Positions 25,383 through 33,009 of a stretch of DNA of 43,963 nt are shown one piece after another. Position numbers and translations under genes: made by a program. The DNA lies in contig JAUXOA010000013.1 of NCBI GenBank assembly GCA_030682475.1, positions 1 through 43,963 of the forward strand, written 5' to 3'. This DNA comes from Rhodoferax sp. (GTDB lineage: Bacteria > Pseudomonadota > Gammaproteobacteria > Burkholderiales > Burkholderiaceae_C). Numbering within the stretch: the first letter of the stretch is position 1; the number at the start of each line of letters is the position of its first letter. The notes beneath the pieces were generated by a model. It saw only the letters and a list, made by a program, of their open reading frames with translations, ran no database searches and was not told where the DNA came from.

Positions 25383-27356
25383 ATGATGAAACCGGGAGAA
25401 ATGAAACTGCCGCACCTGTTCCAGCCGGGGAAACTGGGCCGGTTCGAGACCAGGAACCGCATCAAGTATGGCGCCTGCTGCGTGTCCAACTACAACACCC
25501 GCGACGGCTTCATCACCGAGCGCGAGATTGCCCGCATGCGCGTGATCGCCCGCACCGGCTGCGGCATCGTCACCAATCAGGGGGCCTATCCGGACCCTCT
25601 GGGCGAGGGCAAGGCCTACTTCCGCCAGGTGGCCATTTTCGACGACAAGTTTCTGCCCCAATTCGAGCGCATTGCCGCCGACATCAAGGAACAGGGGGCG
25701 GTGGCGATCCAGCAGATCCTGCACGCCGGCCGCTACGGCGGCATCGACCTGGGCTACTGCGTCCAGCCCTCGGACGTTCCGCAGACCTTGCCCCACTTCC
25801 GTCCGCCCAAGGTGATGACGAAGGACGAGATCCGTGACTGCATCCGCCAGCACGCGGAGGCCGCCGACCGGTCGATTCGCGCCGGTTTTGACGGCACCGA
25901 GATCACCAGCTTCATGGGTTACCTGCTGGCCAATTTCAATTCGCGCTTCACCAACCAGCGCAACGACGAATACGGTGGCTCGATCGAAAATCGCGGCCGC
26001 TTCATGCGCGAACTGATCGACGGCATCAAGCAGGCGACACCGGACCATCCGCTGGTGGTGCGCCTGAACGGCGCCGAGTTGATGGACAAGTGGGGCGGCA
26101 ACAGCGAGGACGAATGTTTTGAGCTGATGCAGCAGGCCGTGGACGCGGGTGTAGACATGCTCAGCGTCACCGTCGGCTGGCAGGAGGCGCCGGAATCGTC
26201 GATCGGCCGCGACATCCCGCCGGGCCACTGGAACTACCTCTCCGAACGTGCGAAGAAGTCCTTCCCGAACACCTTGGTCACCTTCGGCAACCGGCTGCCC
26301 GACCCGGGCATGGCCAACGACTGTCTGCGCGACGGCGTCTTCGACTTTTGGGAGGTCTGCCGGCCCCTGTTGGCCGACCCGGAGCTGATCCACAAGGCAG
26401 CCGAGGACCGCCTTGACGAAGCGCGCCGCTGCATCGGCTCGCTGAACTGCCTGTCGCGTCTGTTCCGCGACCTGCCCTACACCTGCACCATGAACCCGGC
26501 CCTGGGCCACGAGGTAGAGCCCGAGTACCAGGTGACGCCGGCGGTGGTGAAGAAGAAGGTCATGATCATCGGCGCCGGCCCCGCCGGCATGGAATGCGCG
26601 ATCACCGCCGCCAAGCGGGGCCACGAAGTCACGGTCTTCGAAAAGGCTGCGCGCATCGGCGGCAACCTCTATGCCTACGCCATGAACGACATGGCGCGAC
26701 CCGACGATCTGCTGTCGGTAATTTCGCACTATGAGGTGGTGGCAAAGAAGCTGGGCATCGAGATTCGCCTCAACACCGAGGTGCACGCCAAGTTCATGCG
26801 CAGCGTGCTGCACCAGTACGACGTATGCGTCGTCGCGGCGGGGGCACGCATCGACCGGACGCCGTTCGAGCACATGGAAGGCGCGGACCTGATGCTCGAT
26901 GCGCTCGACGTGGCCCACGGCCGCGTCGCCACCGGAAAGCGCGTGGTGGTGATCGGCGGCGGCAAGATCGGCCTCACCGTCGCCGAAGCCCTGCGCAAGA
27001 ATCAGGGCGCCGAAGTGACCGTGGTGGAGAAGGACAAGCGCATCGCCGGCGACGTCAAGCCGGCCTTCAAGTGGCGGCACGCTTCCTGGGTGGAAGAGTT
27101 GGGCATTCCCTGCCTGACCTCCAGCCGGCCGCTGAAGGTGACGAAGGACGGCGTGACCGTGCGCGACGGCAAGGGCGTGGAGACCTTCCTTCCCGCCGAC
27201 ACGGTGATCCTCGCCGCCGGCGCCAAGCCGGCCCACGAATTGTTCCACGAGTTCGAGTGGATGGTGGACGAACTGCACGGGGTCGGCGACGCGCTGATCC
27301 CGCGCGGCCTGGAGCAGGCCATCCAGGAAGGTTTCCGCCTCGGCGTGCGGCTGTGA
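25383..27356 (+). CDS. Old-yellow-enzyme/2,4-dienoyl-CoA-reductase-like flavoprotein with altered Fe-S motif
   Basis: A 657-residue FMN-FAD oxidoreductase of the FadH/trimethylamine dehydrogenase architecture. Seen: N-terminal barrel with ILHAGRYGG (112-120) and NDEYGGSIENRGRF (194-207), a cysteine region C350-I-G-S-L-N-C356-x11-C368, Rossmann motif MIIGAGPAGMECA (394-406) and a second GGGKIG. In relatives with this spacing four cysteines (positions 0, 3, 6, 18) hold a [4Fe-4S] cluster; here position 3 is Ser353 (TCG). The usual EIH-x3-GYL of the barrel reads EITSFMGYL. Probable role: reduction of the dearomatised aroyl-CoA product. Three in-frame ATGs (25383, 25386, 25401) each sit behind a GGGAG copy, so the start is uncertain by six codons. 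Its stop overlaps the next start. Confidence 0.85.
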   Translation: MMKPGEMKLPHLFQPGKLGRFETRNRIKYGACCVSNYNTRDGFITEREIARMRVIARTGCGIVTNQGAYPDPLGEGKAYFRQVAIFDDKFLPQFERIAADIKEQGAVAIQQILHAGRYGGIDLGYCVQPSDVPQTLPHFRPPKVMTKDEIRDCIRQHAEAADRSIRAGFDGTEITSFMGYLLANFNSRFTNQRNDEYGGSIENRGRFMRELIDGIKQATPDHPLVVRLNGAELMDKWGGNSEDECFELMQQAVDAGVDMLSVTVGWQEAPESSIGRDIPPGHWNYLSERAKKSFPNTLVTFGNRLPDPGMANDCLRDGVFDFWEVCRPLLADPELIHKAAEDRLDEARRCIGSLNCLSRLFRDLPYTCTMNPALGHEVEPEYQVTPAVVKKKVMIIGAGPAGMECAITAAKRGHEVTVFEKAARIGGNLYAYAMNDMARPDDLLSVISHYEVVAKKLGIEIRLNTEVHAKFMRSVLHQYDVCVVAAGARIDRTPFEHMEGADLMLDALDVAHGRVATGKRVVVIGGGKIGLTVAEALRKNQGAEVTVVEKDKRIAGDVKPAFKWRHASWVEELGIPCLTSSRPLKVTKDGVTVRDGKGVETFLPADTVILAAGAKPAHELFHEFEWMVDELHGVGDALIPRGLEQAIQEGFRLGVRL

Positions 27357-27754
27357 GCGCGCTGCCCGACCCGGCCGCCTGGCGGGCTGCGGCAGCCCGC
27401 CACGACGAGTTTTTCGCCGCCCTCGATCCGGGCGCTCGCATCGGCCTCGTCGCCCGCCAAGCGCCCGCCACCATGCTGCTCTGGGAGGTCGGCGACGCCG
27501 GTATCGAAGTGCGCGATGCGCCCTTCCCGGGATTTTCCGCAAGCGGCACCGACATCCTGCTGGCTGCCGATGCGCAAGCCCTGGCGGCGATTTGCGACGC
27601 CGCCGACGGGCAGCTGTTCGCAGTGTTGCGCGCCGGCATCCGCAGCGGCGCCGTCGTCTGCTACATACTGCGCCGACGCTGCGACCTGGAGGCCCGTGGT
27701 TTTGAGGAACTGCTCGATGGCCTGGGCTTCGCCTTCATGGGGGCCTGCCGTTGA
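27353..27754 (+). CDS. Unrecognised 133-residue protein in the ligase-monooxygenase operon
   Basis: The GTG start overlaps the stop of the flavoprotein gene (GTGA) and the stop overlaps the next start (TTGA), so it is firmly part of the operon. Seen: an Ala-rich N-terminal helix (ALPDPAAWRAAAARHDEFFAAL), alternating strands such as RIGLVARQAPATMLLWEVG, and a C-terminal helix GFEELLDGLGFAFMGACR. No signal peptide, membrane segment or known motif is recognised. It might be a subunit, chaperone or effector-binding domain for the pathway; no function is assigned. Confidence 0.7.
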   Translation: MSALPDPAAWRAAAARHDEFFAALDPGARIGLVARQAPATMLLWEVGDAGIEVRDAPFPGFSASGTDILLAADAQALAAICDAADGQLFAVLRAGIRSGAVVCYILRRRCDLEARGFEELLDGLGFAFMGACR

Positions 27755-27939
27755 TTTTTTTCAACCCCGCCGGCGCCCCCGAACTGGCCTGCGATGCCTG
27801 CGGTTGCCGCTGGTTCGACCGCATGATCGGCGCCTGCTACGAGTGCGGTACGCCGGTCAGCGCGGAATCCCAGGCCGAGTACCAGCGGGCTTTGGAAGCG
27901 TTCGCGGTGCGGCGGAGCCGGGAAAAGGACGGAAAGTAA
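27751..27939 (+). CDS. Small zinc-ribbon protein
   Basis: A 62-residue protein with two CxxC pairs, C14-D-A-C17 and C29-Y-E-C32, separated by 11 residues, followed by a charged helix rich in Arg/Lys/Glu. This is a zinc-ribbon (or rubredoxin-like iron) site. The TTG start overlaps the previous stop (TTGA), which supports translation by coupling, though TTG start use is an assumption. It could be a metal-binding redox or protein-interaction module of the operon. Last plus-strand gene before the convergent benzoate-CoA ligase, 62 bp away. Confidence 0.65.
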   Translation: MIFFNPAGAPELACDACGCRWFDRMIGACYECGTPVSAESQAEYQRALEAFAVRRSREKDGK

Positions 27940-28001
27940 AGAGGCGGGCAGGGTGTTTACCGTTGCGGCCGCCGGCTGCCGCCGGTCCCGACACATTCTC
28001 A

Positions 28002-29582
28002 TCACGGTGCCGCACGGCGCAGTTTGAAGCGCTGGATTTTGCCGGTTGCGGTCTTCGGAAGTTCAGGTACAAATTCGATCCAGCGGGGATATTTGTAGGG
28101 TGCAAGCTGCTGCTTGACATGCGCCTGCAGCTCCTCCGGCCGCACGCTCTGCCCGGCCTTGAGCACCACAAAGGCCTTGGGTTTGACCAGCTGGTTAGCG
28201 TCGGCCAAACCCACTACCGCGACCTCCAGTACTGCGGGGTGCGTCATGAGCGAGGCTTCCACCTCAAAAGGCGAGACATAAATGCCGCCGACCTTGAGCA
28301 TGTCATCGGTACGCCCGCTGTAGGTGTAGTAACCATCGGCGTCCACCGTGTACTTGTCGCCGCTCAGGGTCCAGTCGCCGGCAAAAGTGGCTTTGGTTTT
28401 GGCGCGGTTGTTCCAGTACATCAGTGCCGACGTCGGGCCATTGATCTGCAACTCGCCGATCTGGCCAACACCACACTCAGTGCCGTCGTCGCCCACAATG
28501 CGCACCCTGTAGCCCGGAACCGCCTGGCCGGTTGTGCCATAGCGAACCTGGCCGGGCCGGTTGCTCAGAAAAATGTGCAGCATCTCGGTCGAGCCGATAC
28601 CGTCCAGGATCTCGCAGCCATACTCGGCGGTCCATTTCTGCCCAATGCCTGCCGGCAGCGCCTCGCCCGCGCTGGTGCACACGCGCAGCCCGAGTGCCGA
28701 GCGTTCGGGGCGATCCGGGTCTGCCAGCAAGGCTGCATACAAGGTCGGGACGCCATAAAAAATGGTGGGCTGATATTGGGTCAGCACGCCAAACACATCG
28801 GCCGGCGTCGGCCGGGTTGACAGCAAGACCGTGGTGGCGCCCACACTCATCGGAAAAGTCAGGGCGTTGCCCAGCCCGTAGGCAAAAAAGAGCTTGGCCG
28901 CCGAAAACACGGTATCTGATTCGCTGATTCCGAGTACGCCGCGGCCGTAAAGCTCGGCAGTCTGGATCAGGTGGCTGTGCAGGTGCACCGTGCCTTTGGG
29001 TGTGCCGGTCGAGCCGCTCGAATAAAACCAGAAGCAGGCGTCGTCGGCGCAAGTCGGTGCCACCAGCGCGGCCGGATCGCCCGCCTTTACCATTTGCGCC
29101 AGTGTGAGATGGGCGGAATTTGCCTCGGTACCTGCAAGCACCACTGCCCTCAAGGTGTCAATCCGCCCGATCAAGGGCTCGAACGACGGCAGCAGCGCCT
29201 TCGAGACGATCAGACCCTGGGCGCGCGAGTCGCGCAGCATGAACTCAAAGTCGGCGCTAGTCTGCATCGTATTGGCCGCCACCGGGATCACGCCGGCCAG
29301 AATGCAGCCCAGAAATGCAACCGGCCACTCGGGCGTGTCGAGCATGCACAGCAGCACGCGGCTTTCGGGCGCAAAGCCCTGCGTGCGCAAAGCATTCGCA
29401 AAGCACTGCGACTGATTGGCCAACTCGCCATAAGTTAGTTGCGTCCCGCTCACGGCATCTATATACGCAACTTTGCTGCTGCGAGCGGCGTTGCGCTCGA
29501 GTAAATCGAAGGCCGCGTTGTACTCGCGGGGAATGCCGACCTGCGGTGGCTGGGTTGAGTGATCGGCGCAGCTTAAGTTCAT
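28002..29582 (-). CDS. bclA: Benzoate-CoA ligase
   Basis: A 526-residue ligase converting benzoate, ATP and CoA to benzoyl-CoA, AMP and pyrophosphate, the entry step of the box pathway. Seen: AMP-binding loop YSSGSTGTPKG (187-197), the benzoate-CoA ligase-type FSAAKLFFAYGLGNALTFP, LDGIGSTEMLHIFLS, SGRTDDMLKVGGIYVSP, and catalytic K515 in TATGKIQRFK. Length and these segments match BclA/BadA. GGAGACAAC sits before the ATG at 29582. The flavodoxin gene lies 78 bp upstream on the same strand and boxR is divergent beyond it, so induction by loss of BoxR binding is likely. Confidence 0.95.
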   Translation of the reverse strand: MNLSCADHSTQPPQVGIPREYNAAFDLLERNAARSSKVAYIDAVSGTQLTYGELANQSQCFANALRTQGFAPESRVLLCMLDTPEWPVAFLGCILAGVIPVAANTMQTSADFEFMLRDSRAQGLIVSKALLPSFEPLIGRIDTLRAVVLAGTEANSAHLTLAQMVKAGDPAALVAPTCADDACFWFYSSGSTGTPKGTVHLHSHLIQTAELYGRGVLGISESDTVFSAAKLFFAYGLGNALTFPMSVGATTVLLSTRPTPADVFGVLTQYQPTIFYGVPTLYAALLADPDRPERSALGLRVCTSAGEALPAGIGQKWTAEYGCEILDGIGSTEMLHIFLSNRPGQVRYGTTGQAVPGYRVRIVGDDGTECGVGQIGELQINGPTSALMYWNNRAKTKATFAGDWTLSGDKYTVDADGYYTYSGRTDDMLKVGGIYVSPFEVEASLMTHPAVLEVAVVGLADANQLVKPKAFVVLKAGQSVRPEELQAHVKQQLAPYKYPRWIEFVPELPKTATGKIQRFKLRRAAP

Positions 29583-29660
29583 GTTGTCTCCAGAACGGGA
29601 TTATTTCTATGGCTGCTTGCGCCTGAAATACAAAGGTCAGAGCCGTATTTGAACAAAGAA

Positions 29661-30143
29661 TCAGGCCGTTGCCGTCGCCTCTGAGAGGGCCTGCGCCAGC
29701 CATTCGCGGCACCAGGCCGCGCCTTCGTTCTCGGGCAGGGTGCCGCTGCTCGCGTCGTGGCACCAGATCTCGCCGATGCGCTGTGCGCCCAGGCCTTGCA
29801 GGCGCGCGTCAAACTTCTTGCCGCCGAAACAGAAGGTTTGCGCGTAAGTGCGGTCGCCCAGGGCAATCACGCCATAACGTACATGGCCTAAATAACGCGG
29901 CTCGACGTCCAGCGAGTCGTACAACATGCGCGCGTTGTCGGGCACATCGCCGACGCCATAAGTCGAAGTGCAGATGAGATAAAGTGCATCTTGATCGGCT
30001 TTGAGATCGAACACGCTGGCTTGCAAACCGTCCATCAGCTCGACTTCAATGTCACTGACAAGATCGGCGCAATCCATCTGGATCGCCTGCGCAACGTAGT
30101 TTGCGGTGCTGGTCATGGTGCCGACCAGGATTTTGAGTTTCAT
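29661..30143 (-). CDS. Flavodoxin-like protein (MioC type)
   Basis: A 160-residue FMN-binding electron carrier. Seen: phosphate loop GTMTSTANYVA (8-18), the middle loop CTSTYGVGDVPDNA, and GVIALGDRTYAQTFCFGGKKFD, all flavodoxin signatures. It is the first gene of the minus transcript leading to benzoate-CoA ligase and is divergent from boxR. In this cluster no boxA is seen, so it might take part in electron supply to BoxB; this is speculation. It could equally serve an unrelated reductase. There is no strong ribosome site; GTAAAAAG-type sequence lies far upstream. Confidence 0.85.
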   Translation of the reverse strand: MKLKILVGTMTSTANYVAQAIQMDCADLVSDIEVELMDGLQASVFDLKADQDALYLICTSTYGVGDVPDNARMLYDSLDVEPRYLGHVRYGVIALGDRTYAQTFCFGGKKFDARLQGLGAQRIGEIWCHDASSGTLPENEGAAWCREWLAQALSEATATA

Positions 30144-30163
30144 TCACAATTTCCGTAAAAAGA

Positions 30164-30207
30164 TGCAATAAACTGCTTGACTTTCAATATTCAGGAAGTA
30201 TATTGCA
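30164..30207. promoter_or_regulatory. Probable BoxR operator half-sites
   Basis: TGCAATA (30164-30170) and TATTGCA (30201-30207) are exact inverted copies 30 bp apart; TGCA also recurs as TGCA-N6-TGCT at 30164-30177. BoxR and its relative BzdR are known to bind TGCA-containing sites near their own promoters. The right half overlaps the -10 of the boxR promoter and the left half lies just before its -35, which would fit repression. Seen: the repeats; inference: the regulator. Confidence 0.55.
30177..30204 (+). promoter_or_regulatory. Promoter of boxR-boxC-boxB
   Basis: TTGACT (30177-30182), a 16-nt spacer and TATATT (30199-30204), a good sigma-70 match in the A/T-rich gap between the divergent flavodoxin and boxR genes, bracketed by TGCA half-sites. 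Confidence 0.65.
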
Positions 30208-30261
30208 ATTCATCTTTGACGCAACCATTTTCTTGCGCAAGAATTCCTGGATTGGGTGGTG

Positions 30262-31167
30262 ATGCAAACGGTATCGGAAACGGAAAACAGCGCAACCCTC
30301 AGCGAACTCGGAGCCCGCGTGCGGGCCTGGCGCGCGCGGCGCGGCATGACGCGCAAGCAACTGGCCACCGACTCGGGCCTGAGTGAGCGCTTTCTGGCCG
30401 ACGTGGAAAGCGGCAAGGGCAATGTGTCGATCAATTCGCTGCAAGTCGTGGCCCGGGCGCTGAACATTGCCATTCTGGAGCTGCTCCAGGACGCAACGCG
30501 CCCGGCGCTGGCACGGGTGCAGGGCATGCTGGGCGGGCTCGATGACAGCCAGCTTGAACAGGTGCACACGCTGCTGGGCAGCACCTTTGGCTTGAATGAT
30601 TCGCCCGGTCGCAATCGCCGAATTGCCCTGATTGGTTTGCGCGGCGCCGGCAAGTCAACCCTGGGCGCCCAGCTGGCAGCCCGGCGCGGGCTGCCCTTTA
30701 TCGAGCTGGACCGGGAGATCGAACGCGAGGCAGGCACCAGCATGAACGAAATTTTGCTGCTGCACGGGCAGACCGGTTACCGGCGCTACGAACGCCGGGC
30801 GCTGTTTCGCATTGCCGAAGCGCATGCCGATGGCGTCGTCATGACCACGGGGGGCAGCATTGTGAGCGAACACGAAACCTTTGATTCGCTGCAAAGCCGC
30901 TTTTACTGCGTATGGCTCAAAGCCAGCCCTGAAGAGCACATGGCCCGCGTCGTGGCGCAGGGCGACATGCGGCCCTTTGACACCACCTCTGGCGCCACCC
31001 ACGAAGCGTTGGAAGATCTGCGCCGTATTCTGGCCAGCCGCGAGGCGCTTTATGCACGGGCTGATGCCGTGGTAGACACCTCGGCGCGCAATTTGAAGCA
31101 AAGCCTTAGAGACATGGACCGGGCGGTTCCCGCCTGCAACGCTAAAGACTTTAAGGAGACCCGCTAA
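30262..31167 (+). CDS. boxR: BoxR, benzoyl-CoA-responsive repressor
   Basis: A 301-residue regulator with an N-terminal XRE-type helix-turn-helix (RVRAWRARRGMTRKQLATDS then GLSERFLADVESGKGNVSIN) joined to a shikimate-kinase-like domain with P-loop GLRGAGKST and the acidic segment ELDREIE. This fusion defines the BzdR/BoxR family, where the kinase-like domain binds benzoyl-CoA and releases DNA. Three start codons in a row (GTG 30256, GTG 30259, ATG 30262) are available; the ATG is used here. The stop abuts the boxC start without a gap, so boxR-boxC are co-expressed. Confidence 0.93.
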   Translation: MQTVSETENSATLSELGARVRAWRARRGMTRKQLATDSGLSERFLADVESGKGNVSINSLQVVARALNIAILELLQDATRPALARVQGMLGGLDDSQLEQVHTLLGSTFGLNDSPGRNRRIALIGLRGAGKSTLGAQLAARRGLPFIELDREIEREAGTSMNEILLLHGQTGYRRYERRALFRIAEAHADGVVMTTGGSIVSEHETFDSLQSRFYCVWLKASPEEHMARVVAQGDMRPFDTTSGATHEALEDLRRILASREALYARADAVVDTSARNLKQSLRDMDRAVPACNAKDFKETR

Positions 31168-32892
31168 ATGAACGCAATGACCAAGCCCCTGATGTTCAAG
31201 CAGGGCGACCGGGAGCTGGTGAGCTTTTCTACCCATCCCAGTAACTACCAGCACTGGATGCTGAGCGTGGCGGGTGATGTCGCCCGCCTCAAGCTCGACA
31301 TCAACGAAGACGGTGGCATCAAACCGGGCTACAAGCTCAAGCTCAACAGCTACGACCTCGGGGTCGACATCGAGCTGCACGACGCGATCAACCGCATCCG
31401 CTTTGAACACCCGGGCGTCAAGGTCGTGGTGTTTGAATCGGCCAAGGAAAAAATATGGTGTTCCGGCGCCAACATCTACATGCTGGGCCTGTCGACCCAC
31501 GGCTGGAAAGTCAACTTCTGCAAGTTCACCAACGAAACGCGCAATGGTTTGGAGGACTCGTCGCGCCACGACGGGCTCAAGTCGATCGCCTCGGTGACTG
31601 GCGCCTGCGCCGGCGGCGGTTACGAGCTGGCGCTGGCCTGCGACCGTATCGTCATGGTGGACGACCGCTCCAGCACCGTGAGCCTGCCCGAAGTGTCGCT
31701 GCTGGGCGTGCTGCCAGGCACCGGCGGCTTGACCCGCATGACTGACAAGCGCAAGGTGCGGCGCGATCTGGCCGACATCTTCTGCACCACCAGCGAAGGT
31801 GTGCGCGCTGACCGCGCCAAGGACTGGAAGCTGATCGACGCGCACGCCAGACCGCAGCAGTTTGGCGCTTTACTTGCTACTGAAATAGAAGCACTCCGCG
31901 CACAGTCCGCCAGGGCTATAACCTCAAAAGGTATTGAACTTGGGCCTTTGACGGTGAACATTGATGAGCTCGGCTACCACTACATTTACGTCGATGCGCA
32001 GGTGGACCGGAGCACCCGCATCGCCACCCTCACGATCAAGGCGCCGGCTACGGCCATTGAGTCGACGCCTGCAACCATTGAGGCTGCCGGTGCCCGCTGG
32101 TACCCGCTGCAATTGCAGCGCGAACTGGACGACGCCATCTTGAACCTGCGCAGCAACGAGCCCGAAGTCGGCACCTGGGTCATCAAGACAAAGGGCGATG
32201 CCGGCCTGGTGATGAAAATGGATGAGGTGCTGTTCCGGCTCAGGGACCACTGGCTGGTGAAGGAGACCACCGGCGCCTTGCGCCGCACGCTGGCCCGCAT
32301 CGACGTTACCAGCCGTTCACTGATTGCGCTGGTCGATGCCGGCTCGTGTTTCTCCGGCACTTTCTACGAACTGGCACTGGCCTGCGACCGCATCTACATG
32401 CTGGACCTGCCGGACTCGCCCGCCGCATCCGGCAGCGCCGGGGCGGCTTGCGAACCTTCGGCGCCTGCGCTGCAGTTAAGCCCCGCCAACTTCGGCTGGT
32501 TCCCGGCAGTCAATGGCCTGACGCGTCTGCAGACCCGCTTTTGTGAAGACGAAGCGACCCTCAAACAACTGAAAAACCTCGGCGACAGCAAGCTGCGCGC
32601 CGAGCAGGCACTGGCACTAGGACTCGTCACCTTGAGCCCCGATGACATCGACTGGGATGACGAGATCCGCATCATGCTGGAAGAGCGTGCCTCACTGTCA
32701 CCCGATGCGATGACGGGCATGGAAGCGTCACTGCGTTTTCCGGGCAAAGAGACCATGGAAACACGCATCTTTGGCCGTCTCTCGGCTTGGCAGAACTGGA
32801 TTTTTATCCGCCCCAATGCGGTGGGTGAAGAGGGCGCCTTGAAGCTCTTCGGCAGCGGCAAGAAAGCCAAGTTTGACTGGAAAAGAGTCTAA
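31168..32892 (+). CDS. boxC: BoxC, 2,3-epoxybenzoyl-CoA dihydrolase
   Basis: A 574-residue enzyme that opens the ring of 2,3-epoxybenzoyl-CoA hydrolytically to 3,4-dehydroadipyl-CoA semialdehyde and formate. Seen: an enoyl-CoA hydratase-like half with GACAGGGYELALACDRIVMV and LPEVSLLGVLPGTGGLTR, and a second crotonase-like half with FSGTFYELALACDRIYML and LSPANFGWFPAVNGLTR, as in known BoxC. AAGGAGA lies 10 nt before the ATG. A short less-conserved stretch near 31862-31935 (LLATEIEALRAQSARAITSKG) has a different base style and may be a small in-frame insertion. Confidence 0.95.
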   Translation: MNAMTKPLMFKQGDRELVSFSTHPSNYQHWMLSVAGDVARLKLDINEDGGIKPGYKLKLNSYDLGVDIELHDAINRIRFEHPGVKVVVFESAKEKIWCSGANIYMLGLSTHGWKVNFCKFTNETRNGLEDSSRHDGLKSIASVTGACAGGGYELALACDRIVMVDDRSSTVSLPEVSLLGVLPGTGGLTRMTDKRKVRRDLADIFCTTSEGVRADRAKDWKLIDAHARPQQFGALLATEIEALRAQSARAITSKGIELGPLTVNIDELGYHYIYVDAQVDRSTRIATLTIKAPATAIESTPATIEAAGARWYPLQLQRELDDAILNLRSNEPEVGTWVIKTKGDAGLVMKMDEVLFRLRDHWLVKETTGALRRTLARIDVTSRSLIALVDAGSCFSGTFYELALACDRIYMLDLPDSPAASGSAGAACEPSAPALQLSPANFGWFPAVNGLTRLQTRFCEDEATLKQLKNLGDSKLRAEQALALGLVTLSPDDIDWDDEIRIMLEERASLSPDAMTGMEASLRFPGKETMETRIFGRLSAWQNWIFIRPNAVGEEGALKLFGSGKKAKFDWKRV

Positions 32893-32901
32893 CTATTTTA
32901 C

Positions 32902-32998
32902 GGGACAGACCGCAGCCGCCAGCCGAAGGCCAGCGACAAGCTCTGTCCCCAACTGATCAAGTCTATCGGACTTACTGCAAGTTCTGTCCCCAACTCAC
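32902..32998 (+). repeat. GGGACAG-family hairpin: variant unit plus 3' half, between boxC and boxB
   Basis: Arms GGGACAG (32902-32908) and CTGTCCC (32943-32949) with a changed interior, then a second TTCTGTCCCCAACT (3' half) ending at about 32995, a few bases before the boxB ribosome site AGGA. It fills the 117-bp boxC-boxB gap and would separate the two genes by one or two hairpins in the mRNA. Confidence 0.7.
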
Positions 32999-33009
32999 TA
33001 GGAAACATC

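Noticed and set aside
25086..27542. An 818-codon open frame on the minus strand opposite the FadH-like gene
   Set aside because: The plus-strand protein has clear flavoprotein motifs over its whole length; the antisense frame has low-complexity composition and arises from high GC content.
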